This document shows, one piece after another, positions 20,585-31,989 of a stretch of DNA of 45,000 bases. Made by a program: the position numbers and the translations under genes. The notes under the pieces are model-generated. The model searched no databases, was not told where the DNA came from, and saw only the letters and a list, made by a program, of their open reading frames with translations. How positions within the stretch are numbered: position 1 is the stretch's first letter; the number at the start of each line of letters is the position of its first letter. Source of the DNA: Chrysomallon squamiferum (lineage: Eukaryota; Mollusca; Gastropoda; Neomphalida; Peltospiridae); the NCBI GenBank assembly GCA_012295275.1, contig CM022676.1:3902258-3947257 (forward strand), read 5' to 3'.

Positions 20585-21048
20585 GATTTCACATGTCTTC
20601 AATATTAATGTTCTCTTTATTTACAAGCTAAACAGTCGTAGATGATAACCTATTGTCAGATCGTTAGGGAAAAAAAACTGTATCATTTTATTCACTCTTA
20701 CCACTTTCGAAACGTTGTCTCTGCTCAATTAGATAACTTAATATCTCTCCCCGCTTCAATTTCTCACTGATAATTTTATTGTTTAGATCTAGCCTTGAGG
20801 AATCGTTTTTCTTCTTCTTTATTTCTTACTGTTGATGCAAATGGTATGACTGACGCTAACATGCGGACTTTGAATTGAATGTCAATAAAGAAAAAAAGAA
20901 AATTTAGCTGATATCACTTATTAAAACGTTGACATTTTTGTTGTTACAAAAGTAACATTTGCTTTTACGTCGTCTGCAATTTTGCAATGGTATTTTGAAA
21001 ACAGACGTAACACATTGTAAAGTGGAAGTTTGCACAAACCGATAACGT

Positions 21049-21092
<44 letters not shown>

Positions 21093-22105
21093 GTAATAAT
21101 AATAATAAAATCGTGAAATACAGCAAATCATAGCAAATCGTTGAAGTAAAATGCCTTCGACCTGGATACCGTCTTAAAAATGTACTTCCAAAAGTCTGCT
21201 TAGACGCTTCTTCTCATAGGTTATAGAAAATCTTTGTCGTTTCTAGATGTTTCTATGACGTAGTCAGCCTGAAACTCTCCGAGTGGTTGAATTCTGATGA
21301 CATCACATCTGGTCACGTGCGAAGGGCTTCTCGTGCACGAAGTGGTGTGTTTCTTCCAATGTATAATTTCATCGTAGCTTTAGTATTTAAATGTTTTCCT
21401 TTCTTTCTTTGTTTCTTCTTTCTTTCTCTCTGATTTAATCTCTGTCTACCTCTTCTCCTTTCCTAACACTTTTCCTTTCTTTAATATATTTATTTATTTT
21501 TGTTGTTGTTTTCTTTTTGGGCTTTTTTTGCCGTGTTTGTCTTTCTTGGTGATGGGAACCTGTTTTTACCATTTTGTGAACTCTACTACCATTTTATAAT
21601 TAACATTGTGAAAGATTAGTGTTTGCTTTGTTCATTTAGATTCTCTGCAGTAATTTTGTAATCGTATTTATTCACTTAATATTTGTATATATAAATATTA
21701 TGTTTTATTAATAATTATTATGGTATTATTATTTCAATTAAACACTGAAATTTGCTGTTCTTGTCTTTACTTTATAGCTGTTTCGAAACGCACATTCAAT
21801 CATTTATATACATGCATACATACATACATACATACATACATACATACATACAAATATATACGTATATGCACGTGCACTCAAAACAATGTTTGAATGTTAA
21901 CATTAAACGTACAGATGTCCGCACAAACATTCATATGTCACACAAACGTTCATGCAAATAAAATAACAATAACTATATATTATATATACAATAAAATCAA
22001 TCTATCAGTCTGTCAGTAAAAGACTTTACACAAACAGAATTGCTCTCATTCAGAATTTTGGAACGGGACATTATGGATTTAGTTTCCTAGCACAAACTGC
22101 TTAAA

Positions 22106-22122
22106 GGTGAAAATATTTCACC
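22106..22122. promoter_or_regulatory. Inverted repeat GGTGAAA-ATA-TTTCACC upstream of copy A
   Basis: Perfect 7-bp arms around a 3-bp centre, about 290 bp before the start codon of copy A. It also occurs at 31716-31732 (copy C) and 36422-36438 (copy D) and is degraded in E near 40856. Copy B lacks this part of its upstream region. It may be a dimeric factor site; no factor is assigned. Confidence 0.4.
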
Positions 22123-22369
22123 TGGTAGTTTCAGTATAAGCATGCCCTAACTATCATTTATACACAATTATTTTTTTTTTAAATAACAATAATAAAAATG
22201 TGTCGACTCCAAAACCAGTTCCATTGTACTTGTGCCTGACTAATTTACTTGAGATTTTATAAACTATTTTCACTTATCAGTAACATAACATATCGTAGAT
22301 ATAATAAATTACATTCAGTTCATACCTGAACAAACATGTCATGGTGGCAAATATATTTAGTGCTGCAAT

Positions 22370-22380
22370 GGGGAATCCCC
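22370..22380. promoter_or_regulatory. Perfect kappaB palindrome GGGGAATCCCC, copy A
   Basis: The 11-mer is the reverse complement of GGGGATTCCCC, the classical MHC class I/H-2K kappaB site bound by Rel/NF-kappaB dimers. It lies 34 bp before the ATG and 13 bp before a CRE octamer. Being so close to the ATG it may fall in the 5' UTR. Confidence 0.5.
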
Positions 22381-22393
22381 ACAACATTCCAGC

Positions 22394-22401
22394 TGACGTC
22401 A
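22394..22401. promoter_or_regulatory. CRE/ATF octamer TGACGTCA, copy A
   Basis: A perfect CRE palindrome 12 bp before the ATG. The same position reads TGACGTCA in D, CGACGTCA in B, TGACGTCG in C and TGATATCA in E, so the site is intact only in A and D. The octamer is common in this window, which lowers its weight as a promoter call. Confidence 0.4.
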
Positions 22402-22413
22402 TATCGAAACAAA

Positions 22414-24401
22414 ATGGCGACGAAAGGTGACGGGTGCGCCGATACGTGCGGCATTTGTTTGAGCAGATTTAACAATCCGAAGATTCTGCCGTGCTTTCAT
22501 ACGTACTGCTGTCAGTGTTTACAGCAGCTGGTTTCTCAGTCTGGAGAAAACGAAGAACTTAAATGCCCCGCCTGCCGCCACGTTGTGTCACTGCCAGAAG
22601 GCGGCGTCACGAAACTACAGACGAACTTTTACGTGGAAGCGAAAATTGAGAAGAACAGACGCAGCTGTGAAGAGTCGAACTGCGGCATCTGCGAACAGAA
22701 AGCAAGTCACGTCTGCCACGAGTGTGACGTTCTTTTATGCGATTCGTGCGTGAAGCATCACAAAATCATTCCAGCCACTAAAGCGCATGCGCTAATTGTT
22801 CTAACCGATGAGCTCGTTATATCGAAAGATGTATTTTGTGAAAAACACAAGGAAGAAAAATTGATATTTTATTGCAAGGTCTGTGAAACTGTTATTTGTC
22901 TCTTCTGTAAACTGACTGCTCACGAGCATCATGCTACCGTTGACATCAGCGATGTTGTCGTGACGGCTCGTCAAAGTTTGACTAAAACGAAGACGAAACT
23001 GGAATCCTGTCTTCTCACAACTGAGAAAACACTGAAACTGATAAAGGACGATGAAGCTGCGACACAGTCGTTAATCGAAAACACGAAACAAGAACTGAAC
23101 AACGTCGCTGACGATGTTGTGAACATTGTTAACCGCATTAGACGCGAAGGACTTGAAAAGCTGGAAGAATTGCCAGAGAAAACAACATTAAGAAAGTCAA
23201 GGAAGTTGTAACACAACGTAAACAGTTTCTTAACGGTCAGGTGAGTCACATAGTAAACATGCTGAGTTATGGTCTCGACAGCGACATCATCACTGTTGAC
23301 GTGGACATGAAAAACAGATTACCTGAAGTAGAAAATGATTCCTTGGAAGTTCCAAGTTTTCATGATCTAATAGGTGATAGTACCCAACCCCTCATTCGTT
23401 TGGAAAGCATTCGATGTTATGCCATCAACAGTAGAGAAGATAATACAAGAACTGTGCCCAGCTTTGAAGAACATGGAAGAGTAAAAAAACAGTTTGTTTG
23501 TGGAAATGGTGAAGTAAGATCCATACAAGTGAAAGAGGAAAACAAGAAGTACATTGTTGCTTCAGATTTGAATGAAGACAGCGAAGAGTATTATCTTTTG
23601 CTATATATAGAAAATTGTATGCAAACAAAGATAGAAATTTCAAAAAATAGTTTTGAACACGACAGTATTTCAAAAATAGTCAGGGATTATTCAGCAGTGA
23701 TGGAAGCAAAATTAAGGAAAATGTTTGATGAACTAGAACCTGAATATTTTGAAACTTATGTAGAAGACCAAATTGAGAAAATGCCTCAATTACAACCTGA
23801 ATATTTTGAAGAAGAAATTTATACGACAGAAACTGTACAGGAAATCATTTCCAATGTTGAGTTGTCAGTCTGTTCTGAAATTGATGAAGGACTACCTGAC
23901 CTCAGCGAAATAAATGAAGCATTCAATGGTATAAAAGAAAACAGCAGAGATACAGACAATGGTTTACATCTACCAGAAATCTGTCCTCACAGTAATGTAA
24001 ACAACACTGGAAGCAGAAATACTGACAATGGTGAAAAGGAAAATCTTCATGGTGACATCAATTCAAGAGGAGACAAATGTGTAGCAGATCATGGTAAAAA
24101 CTGTGTTCGTATTGAACTTGCAGAAGGCATTTCAAAGATCATAAACATCAATCCTTTTTCAAAACCTGCTGATAAATTTGAGCCACAGGATGTATGCTGG
24201 GGTAAGGATAATGAAATTTACATAGTAGACTGTGGCTCTAACATGATTTTTGTGTACCATTTGGAAGAAAGAATTCTGAAGAAGCTTGTCATACATGGGG
24301 AAATGCTCTTTCCATCTTGTGTTGATATGGATACTGATGGCATGCTGTGGATTGGACAGACATATGGAGGAGTAGCAGTATGTGAAATCCACAAAAACTA
24401 A
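22414..24401 (+). pseudogene. Copy A: RING-B-box-B-box-coiled-coil gene with one-base frameshift
   Basis: Nearly identical to copy B over its length but lacks one C between 23168 and 23169 (GAAGACATTGCC in C and D, GAAGAATTGCC here). Read literally it gives 265 aa: RING (C12, C15, C27, H29, C32, C35, C51, C54), B-box1 (about 90-125), B-box2 (142-173) and part of the coiled coil, ending at the stop 23209-23211. In the shifted frame the rest stays open to 24401: the hinge MLSYGLDSDIITV, an acidic region with two YFE-type repeats, and a two-blade NHL-like remnant ending CEIHKN. An ATG at 22336 is in frame but spans the kappaB site and is not kept in C or D, so I use 22414. Either a young pseudogene, a truncated product, or a single sequencing error. 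Confidence 0.82.
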
Positions 24402-24956
24402 ACAAGTCAAGAAACGATAACACACACACACACAGAGGTAAATTTGATGCCACTGCTACTACAACAACTGATACTATTAAATTTTCTGACACTACTGCAT
24501 CACGTGAAACTATTAAAGTTTATGATACTACTACTACAACTGATACTGTTAAATTTAATGACATTACTACAACATTTGGTACCACTGAATTTAATGATAC
24601 AACAGTTCATATGATTTGATGATACTACTACACCAACTGATACTATTACATTTGATGATACTACTACTACAGCTGATACTAAATTTGAGGATACTACTAA
24701 AACAACTGATACTATTAAATTTAATGACAATACTACTGGAACTACTACTACTACCAATATTCCAACTACCATTTATTAACACTGCTTCTACTTCAACAGC
24801 TACTGCTGTTTTACTTCTGTCACTACTGACACTAGTATTACTTAGTTTACTAGTATAACAACTCTATTAATACTATTTGTATCATTACTACTACTGCTAC
24901 TGCTATAATATTTATATTATAAATAACATTATTTTTGCTGCTGCAGTTAAATTTTA

Positions 24957-25011
<55 letters not shown>

Positions 25012-25738
25012 AAGCATTAAAGATAAAAATTCAGAAAAACAACATATCCATATTTATGACTGAACACCTTTCAGTTTGACAAATACAGGAACAACAACAA
25101 TAAATAAACAAATAAATAAGTAAGGATAATAATAATGATCAACGACATAAACGATTCTCTTACAACCAGTTACATGATCTTAACCATCAAAAGAACTATG
25201 AATTATTAATTTTCTTTATATTATTATTATTATTGCTGTTACTGTTACTGTTGTTGTTTAAATGGAAACCATTATGAGTTAGAAAACGTCGTTTAAATCT
25301 CATTGTATAATATTTTAGGTCTACTGTAATAGGTTACTGTACTGATTAACTGATTGACTGATTGATTAGTTCAATTTTACTTCAGCTATTTATTTATGAA
25401 ATAGAAGGAAGACGTATTACAGATTAGTGACCAGAAAGAATAAGTATAAAATTAAACGTGATTTTAGTTTCGTGAATGTTAGGTTAAAGCTAGAAGCTAA
25501 ACAATTGCAGATTATGATCTATGGAGAGATCGGGGGAAAACAATATTTATTATTTTATTCACTTTTACGACTTCTGAAACCTTGTCTGCTCCTTTAGATA
25601 ATTTACAACCTCTCCTCGCTTCAAAATATGAGTCATAATTTTACAGTTTAGTTCAAGCCTTGAGCAATCATTTCTTTTCTTCTTTTTTTTTTTTTTTTTT
25701 TTCTTATTATTATTATTCGGTTTGGTTTCTTGCACTGC

Positions 25739-25797
<59 letters not shown>

Positions 25798-26170
25798 AAT
25801 AAATGTAAGATAAAATAAAAAATTTGCGATCATTATCGCTGCCTATACTCAAACAACATTTAATTATCATTATATAATGCAGCTCGAATTAACTTCGTTT
25901 TCAACAAAACTGACCTTGTTATTTCCTTCACATGTTTACCTAACATTTACTGATAAAATAAGAATGATTGATGCTAATAGGCGGACTTTGAACTGAACGT
26001 TGATCAAGAAAAAATTAAAATTGAGCTGATATCACTTATTAAAACTTTGACATTTTTGTTGTAGTAAAAGTAACACTTGTTTGTTCGTCGTTTGCAATTT
26101 TGACTGCAATGGTATTTAGAAAACAGACGTAACACATTGTAAAATGGAAGTTTGCACAAACCGATAACGT

Positions 26171-26239
<69 letters not shown>

Positions 26240-27123
26240 TAATAATATTAATAATAAAATCGATAAATGCAAGAAATTATAGCAAATATATATATAAATA
26301 TTTTCTTTTTTTTGCCATGTTTGTTTCTTGGTGATGGGAACCTGTTTTTACCACTTTGTGAAGTCTACTATCATTTTATAATTAACATGGTGAAAGATTA
26401 GTGTTTGCTTTGTTCATTTAGATTCTCTGCAGTAATTTTGTAATCGTATTTATTCACTTAATATTTGTGTATATAAATATTATGTTTTATTAATAATTAT
26501 TATGGTATTATTATTTCAATTAAACACTGAAATTTGCTGTTCTTGTCTTTACTTTATAGTTGTTTCGAAACGAACATTCAATCTCTTATATACATACATA
26601 CATACATACATACATACATACATACATACATACATGCATACATACATACATACATATATACATGCATGCATACATACATACATACATACATACATACATA
26701 CATACATACATACATACATACATAGATACGCATACGCATGTGCACTCAAAACAGTGTTTGAATGTTAACATTAAACGTAAAGATGTCTGCACAAACATTC
26801 ATATGTCACACAAACGTTCATGCAAATAAAATAACTATACATTATATATACAATAAAATCAATCTGTCAGTCTGTCAGTAAAAGCCTTTACACAAACAGA
26901 ATTGCTCTCATTCAGTTTATGCCTAAATTGCAGTATTACCATAACAAAATAAGTAAAGAAAAAAAAAAAAAAAAAAAAAAAAAGAAGAGAAAAGAAAACA
27001 AGAACAAACGACAAAAGAGAACAGAGAAACATTGTTATCTTTGTAAATTTATTTAGTAACCGATAACCCGCAATGAAATGAGGTGTCCCCATAACATTCC
27101 AATCGACGTCATATCGAAACAAA
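24402..27123. repeat. Spacer 2 (A to B)
   Basis: 24436-24850 is a minisatellite of roughly 27-36 bp units (GATACTACTACTACAACTGA-type) that resembles the coding Thr-rich repeats of C and D but is out of frame and untranslated here. Then come ATT (24958-25008), a conserved block TTCAGGAAGCATTAAAG (from 25006), a conserved block with AACCATTATGAGTTAG (from 25267), poly-T (25683-25702), AAT (25739-25795 and 26175-26255) and a long CATA array (26590-26725). The last 210 bp before copy B differ from all other copies. Confidence 0.82.
26917..27090. other. Replaced proximal upstream segment of copy B
   Basis: After the shared block ending CTCTCATTCAG, copy B departs from A, C and D. It has its own sequence including a 27-bp poly-A (about 26957-26983) and rejoins near AACATTCC at 27093. 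The GGTGAAA inverted repeat and the kappaB palindrome are both lost, and the CRE position reads CGACGTCA. Confidence 0.7.
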
Positions 27124-29112
27124 ATGGCGACGAAAGGTGACGGGTGCTCCGATACGTGCGGCATTTGTTTGAGCAGATTTAACAATCCGAAGATTCTGCC
27201 GTGCTTTCATACGTACTGCTGTCAGTGTTTACAGCAGCTGGTTTCTCAGTCTGGAGAAAACGAAGAACTTAAATGCCCCGCCTGCCGCCACGTTGTGTCA
27301 CTGCCAGAAGGCGGCGTCACGAAACTACAGACGAACTTTTACGTGGAAGCGAAAATTGAGAAGAACAGACGCAGCTGTGAAGAGTCGAACTGCGGCGTCT
27401 GCGATCAGAAAGCAAGTCACGTCTGCCACGAGTGTGACATTCTTTTATGTGATTCGTGCGTGAAGCATCACAAAGTCATTCCGGCCAGTAGAGGGCATGC
27501 GCTAATTGTTCTAACCGACGAGCTCGTTATATCGAAAGATGTATTTTGTGACAAACACAAGGAAGAAAAATTACGATTTTATTGCAAGGTCTGTGAAAAT
27601 GTTATTTGTCTCTTCTGTAAACTGACTGCTCACGAGCATCATGCTACCGTTGACGTCAGCGATGTTGTCGTGACGGCTCGTCAAAGTTTGACTAAAACGA
27701 AGACGAAACTGGAATCCTGTCTTCTCACAACTGAGGAAACATTGAAACTGATAAAGGACGACGAAGCTGCGACACAGTCGTTAATCGAAAACACGAAACA
27801 AGAACTGAACAACGTCGCTGACGATGTTGTGAACATTGTTAACCGCATCAGACGCGAAGGACTTGCAAAGCTTGAAGACACTGCCAGAGAAAACAACGTT
27901 AAGAAAGTCAAGGAAGTTGTAACACGACGTAAAGAGTTTCTTAACAGTCAGGTGAGTCACATAGTAAACATGCTGAGTTATGGTCTCGACAGCGACATCA
28001 TTACTGTTGACGTGGACATGAAAAACAGATTACCTGAAGTAGAAAATGATTCCTTGGAAGTTCCAAGTGTTCATGATCTAACAGGTGATATTACCCAACC
28101 CCTCATTCGTTTGGAAAGTATTCGATGTTATGCCATCAACAGTGGAGAAGATAATACAAGAACTGTGCCCAGCTTTGAAGAACATGGAAGAGTAAAAAAA
28201 CAGTTTGTTTGTGGAAATGGTGAAGTAAGATCCATACAAGTGAAAGAGGAAAACAAGAAGTACATTGTTGCTTCAGATTTGAATGAAGACAGCGAAGAGT
28301 ATTATCTTTTGCTATATTCAGAAAATTGTATGCAAACAAAGATAGAAATTTCAAAAAATAGTTTTGAACACGACAGTATTTCAAAAATAGTCAGGGATTA
28401 TTCAGCAGTGATGGAAGCAAAATGTGAGAAAACGTTTGATGAACTACAACCTGGATATTTTGAAACTTATGTAGAAGACCAAATTGAGAAAATGGCTGAA
28501 TTACAAACTGAATATTTTGAAGAAGAAATTTATACGACAGGAACTGTACAGGAAATCATTTCCAATGATGAGTTGTCAGTCTGTACTGAAATTGATGAAG
28601 GACTACCTGACCTCAGCGAAATAAATGAAGGATTCAATGGTATAAAAGAAAACAGCAGAGATACAGACAATGGTTCACATCTACCAGAAATCTGTTCTCA
28701 CAGTAATGTAAACAACACTGGAAGCAGAAATACTGACAACGGTGAAAAGGAAAATCTTCATGCTGACGTCAATTCAAGAGGAGACAAATGTGTAGCAGAT
28801 CATGGTAAAAACTGTGTTCGTATTGAACTTGCAGAAGGCATTTCAAAGATCATAAACATCAATCCTTTTTCAAAACCTGCTGATAAATTTGAGCCACAGG
28901 ATGTATGCTGGGGTAAGGATAATGAAATTTACATAGTAGACTGTGGCTCTAACATGATTTTTGTGTACCATTTGGAAGAAAGAATTCTGAAGAAGCTTGT
29001 CATACATGGGGAAATGCTCTTTCCATCTTGTGTTGATATGGATACTGATGGCATGCTGTGGATTGGACAGACATGTGGAGGAGTAGCAGTATGTGAAATC
29101 CACAAAAACTAA
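27124..29112 (+). CDS. Copy B: intact RING-B-box-B-box-coiled-coil protein with acidic region and two-blade NHL remnant
   Basis: A single open frame of 662 aa starting at ACAAAATGG. RING C3HC4: C12-x2-C15, C27-x-H29-x2-C32-x2-C35, C51-x2-C54. B-box1: C90, C93, C101, C104, C109, C112, H116 and H125. B-box2: C142, H145, C154, C157, C162, C165, H170 and H173. The coiled coil runs about 185-290 and ends in the hinge MLSYGLDSD (283-291). About 300-585 is acidic and low in structure, with repeats around PGYFETYVEDQ and TEYFEEEIY. 589-662 resembles two NHL blades (DVCWGKDNEIYIVDCGSN; CVDMDTDGMLWIGQT). The zinc modules fit a cytoplasmic E3 ligase; a normal propeller needs about six blades, so the C-terminus probably does not form one alone. 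The only copy with the full type-I architecture unbroken. Confidence 0.92.
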   Translation: MATKGDGCSDTCGICLSRFNNPKILPCFHTYCCQCLQQLVSQSGENEELKCPACRHVVSLPEGGVTKLQTNFYVEAKIEKNRRSCEESNCGVCDQKASHVCHECDILLCDSCVKHHKVIPASRGHALIVLTDELVISKDVFCDKHKEEKLRFYCKVCENVICLFCKLTAHEHHATVDVSDVVVTARQSLTKTKTKLESCLLTTEETLKLIKDDEAATQSLIENTKQELNNVADDVVNIVNRIRREGLAKLEDTARENNVKKVKEVVTRRKEFLNSQVSHIVNMLSYGLDSDIITVDVDMKNRLPEVENDSLEVPSVHDLTGDITQPLIRLESIRCYAINSGEDNTRTVPSFEEHGRVKKQFVCGNGEVRSIQVKEENKKYIVASDLNEDSEEYYLLLYSENCMQTKIEISKNSFEHDSISKIVRDYSAVMEAKCEKTFDELQPGYFETYVEDQIEKMAELQTEYFEEEIYTTGTVQEIISNDELSVCTEIDEGLPDLSEINEGFNGIKENSRDTDNGSHLPEICSHSNVNNTGSRNTDNGEKENLHADVNSRGDKCVADHGKNCVRIELAEGISKIININPFSKPADKFEPQDVCWGKDNEIYIVDCGSNMIFVYHLEERILKKLVIHGEMLFPSCVDMDTDGMLWIGQTCGGVAVCEIHKN

Positions 29113-29747
29113 ACAAGTCAAGAAACGATAACACACACACACACACACAGAGGTAAATTTGATGCCACTGCTACTACAACAACTGATACTAGTAAATTGA
29201 TGATACTACTACACCAAGTGAAACTATTAAATTTTATGATACTACTACAACTGATACTGTTAAATTTAATGACATTACTACAACAGCGCATACTGTTAAA
29301 TTTGATGGTACTACTAAATTTGATGCTTCTACTACAACATTTGGTACCACTGAATTTAATGATACAACAGTTCATATGATTTGATGATACTACTACTACA
29401 GCTGATACTAAATTTGAGGATACTACTAAAACAACTGATACTATTAAATTTAATGACAATACTACCTGAAGGTCAGCTTTTTGTACCTGCTGTGGTACTA
29501 TTGTTACAGAACATATAGTATTACTACTGGAACTACTACTACTACCAATATTCCAACTACCATTTATTAACACTGCTTCTACTTCAACAGCTACTGCTGT
29601 TTTACTTCTGTCACTACTGATACTAGTATTAGTTAGTTTACTAGTATAACAGCTCTATTAATACTCTTTGTATCATTACTACTACTGCTACCGCTATAAT
29701 ATTTATATTATAAATAACATTATTTTTGCTGCTGCAGTTAAATTTTA

Positions 29748-29811
<64 letters not shown>

Positions 29812-30548
29812 AAGAATTAAAGATAAAAATTCAGAAAAACAACATATCCATATTTATGACTGAACACCTTTCAGTTTGACAAATACAGGAACAACAACAA
29901 TAAATAAACAAATAAATAAGTAAGGATAATAATAATGATGAACGACATAAACGATTCTCTAACAACCAGTTACATGATCTTAACCATCAAAAGAACTATG
30001 AATTATTAATTTTCTTTATATTATTATTATTATTGCTGTTACTGTTACTGTTGTTGTTTAAATGGAAACCATTATGAGTTAGAAAACGTCGTTTAAATCT
30101 CATTGTATAATATTTTAGGTCTACTGTAATAGGTTACTGTACTGATTAACTGATTGACTGATTGATTAGTTCAATTTTACTTCAGCTATTTATTTATGAA
30201 ATAGAAGGAAGACGTATTACAGATTAGTGACCAGAAGGAATAAGTATAAAATTAAACGTAATTTTAGTTTCGTGAATGTTAGGTTAAAGCTAGAAGCTAA
30301 ACAATTGCAGATTATGATCTATGGAGAGATCTGGGGAAAACAATATTTATTATTTTATTCACTTTTACGACTTCTGAAACCTTGTCTGCTCCTTTAGATA
30401 ACTTACAACCTCTCCTCGCTTCAAAATATGAGTCATAATTTTATAGTTTAGATCCAGCCTTGAGCGATCATTTCTTTTTTTTTTTCTTTTTTTTCATTTT
30501 TTCTTCTTCTTATTTTTATTCGGTTGGTTTCTGGCACTGCAGAATATA

Positions 30549-30590
<42 letters not shown>

Positions 30591-30972
30591 AATAAATAAA
30601 TAATTAAATGTAAGATAAAATTAAAATTTTGCGATCATTACCGCTGCCTCTACTCAAACAACATTTAATTATCATTATATAATCCAGCTCGAATTAACTT
30701 GGTTTTCAACAAAACTGACCTTGTTATTTCTTTCACGTTTACCTAACATTTACTGATAAAATAAGAATGATTGATGCTAATAGGCAGACTTTGAACTGAT
30801 TGTTGTAAAGAAAAAATTAAAATTTAGCTGATATCACTTATTAAAACGTTGACATTTTTGATGTTGTAAAAGTAACACTTGTTTTTTCGTCGTTTGCAAT
30901 TTTGACTGCAACGGTATTTAGAAAACAGACGTAACATATTGTAAAATGGAAGTTAGCACAAACCGATAACGT

Positions 30973-31030
<58 letters not shown>

Positions 31031-31049
31031 CATAATCATAATAATGATC

Positions 31050-31082
<33 letters not shown>

Positions 31083-31715
31083 TCGAAAAATGCAGGAAAT
31101 TATAGCAAATATATATATATGTAAATATTTACTTTTTTTGCCGTGTTTGTTTCTTGGTGATGGGAACCTGTTTTTACCACTTTGTGAACTCTACTACCAT
31201 TTTATAATTAACATTGTGAAAGATTAGTGTTTGCTTTGTTCATTTAGATTCTCTGCAGTAATTTTGTAATCGTATTTATTCACTTAATATTTGTGTATAT
31301 AAATATTATGTTTTATTAATAATTATTATGGTATTATTATTTCAATTAAACACTGAAATTTGCTGTTCTTGTCTTTATTTTATAGTTGTTTCGAAACGCA
31401 CATTCAATCACTTATATACATACATACATACATACATACATACATACATACATCCATCCATACATACAAATATATACGTATACGCATGTGCACTCAAAAC
31501 AGTGTTTGAATGTTAACATTAAACGTAAAGATGTCCGCACAACCATTCATATGTCACACAAACGTTCATGCAAATAAAATAACTATACATAATATACACA
31601 ATAAAATCAATGTATCAGTCTGTCAGTAAAAGCATTTACACAAACAGAATTGCTCTCATTCAGAATTTTGGAACGGGACATTTTGGATTTAGTTTCCTAG
31701 CACAAACTGCTTAAA

Positions 31716-31732
31716 GGTGAAAATATTTCACC
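31716..31732. promoter_or_regulatory. Inverted repeat GGTGAAA-ATA-TTTCACC upstream of copy C
   Basis: Identical to the element at 22106-22122 and about 290 bp before the start of copy C. Confidence 0.4.
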
Positions 31733-31978
31733 TGGTAGTTTCAGTATAAGCATGCCCTAACTATCATTTATACACAGTTATTTTTTTTTAAATAACAATA
31801 ATAAAAATGTCTAGACTCCAAAACCAGTCCCATTGTACTTGTGCGTGACTAATTTACTTGACCTTTTATAAATTATTTTCACTTATCAGTAACATAACAT
31901 ATCGTAGATATAATAAATTACATTCAGTTCATACCTGAACAAACATGTCATCTTGGCAAATATAGTTCGTGCTGCAAT

Positions 31979-31989
31979 GGGGAATCCCC
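31979..31989. promoter_or_regulatory. Perfect kappaB palindrome GGGGAATCCCC, copy C
   Basis: 34 bp before the ATG at 32023. The neighbouring CRE position reads TGACGTCG (32003-32010), one base off consensus. Confidence 0.5.

Larger units (their letters stand above)
19099..22413. repeat. Spacer 1 of the array: 3' flank of TRIM-NHL, homologous to spacers after A-D
   Basis: Blocks recognisable by eye: 19201-19620 matches the DNA after copies C and D (CAGTTTGTACCGC, TGACGTCAAATC, ATGGATTCGTT, GATATTGATGACGATGATGA). 19740-19830 matches DNA after A and B (a TTCAGGGAGCATTAAA-like block, then GACTGAACAC). 19995-20220, 20680-20800, 20850-20950, 20990-21060 and 21528-22413 match all spacers. A candidate AATAAA for the NHL gene is at 19822. 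Microsatellites: TTA (19646-19740), AAAT (19823-19865), TTTA (20274-20308), TC (20503-20582), AAT (21051-21090) and CATA (about 21807-21850). 21125-21527 is unique to this spacer. Confidence 0.8.

Noticed and set aside
22106-22140. Interferon-type ISRE reading of the GGTGAAA/TTTCACC element and nearby AGTTTCAG
   Set aside because: GAAA half-sites are not spaced two bases apart as IRF sites need.
22336-22413. In-frame upstream ATG of copy A, and the similar one at 40930 for copy E
   Set aside because: C and D have no upstream ATG in frame (C has a TAG there), and the stretch coincides with the kappaB/CRE region, so the common ATG is the better start.
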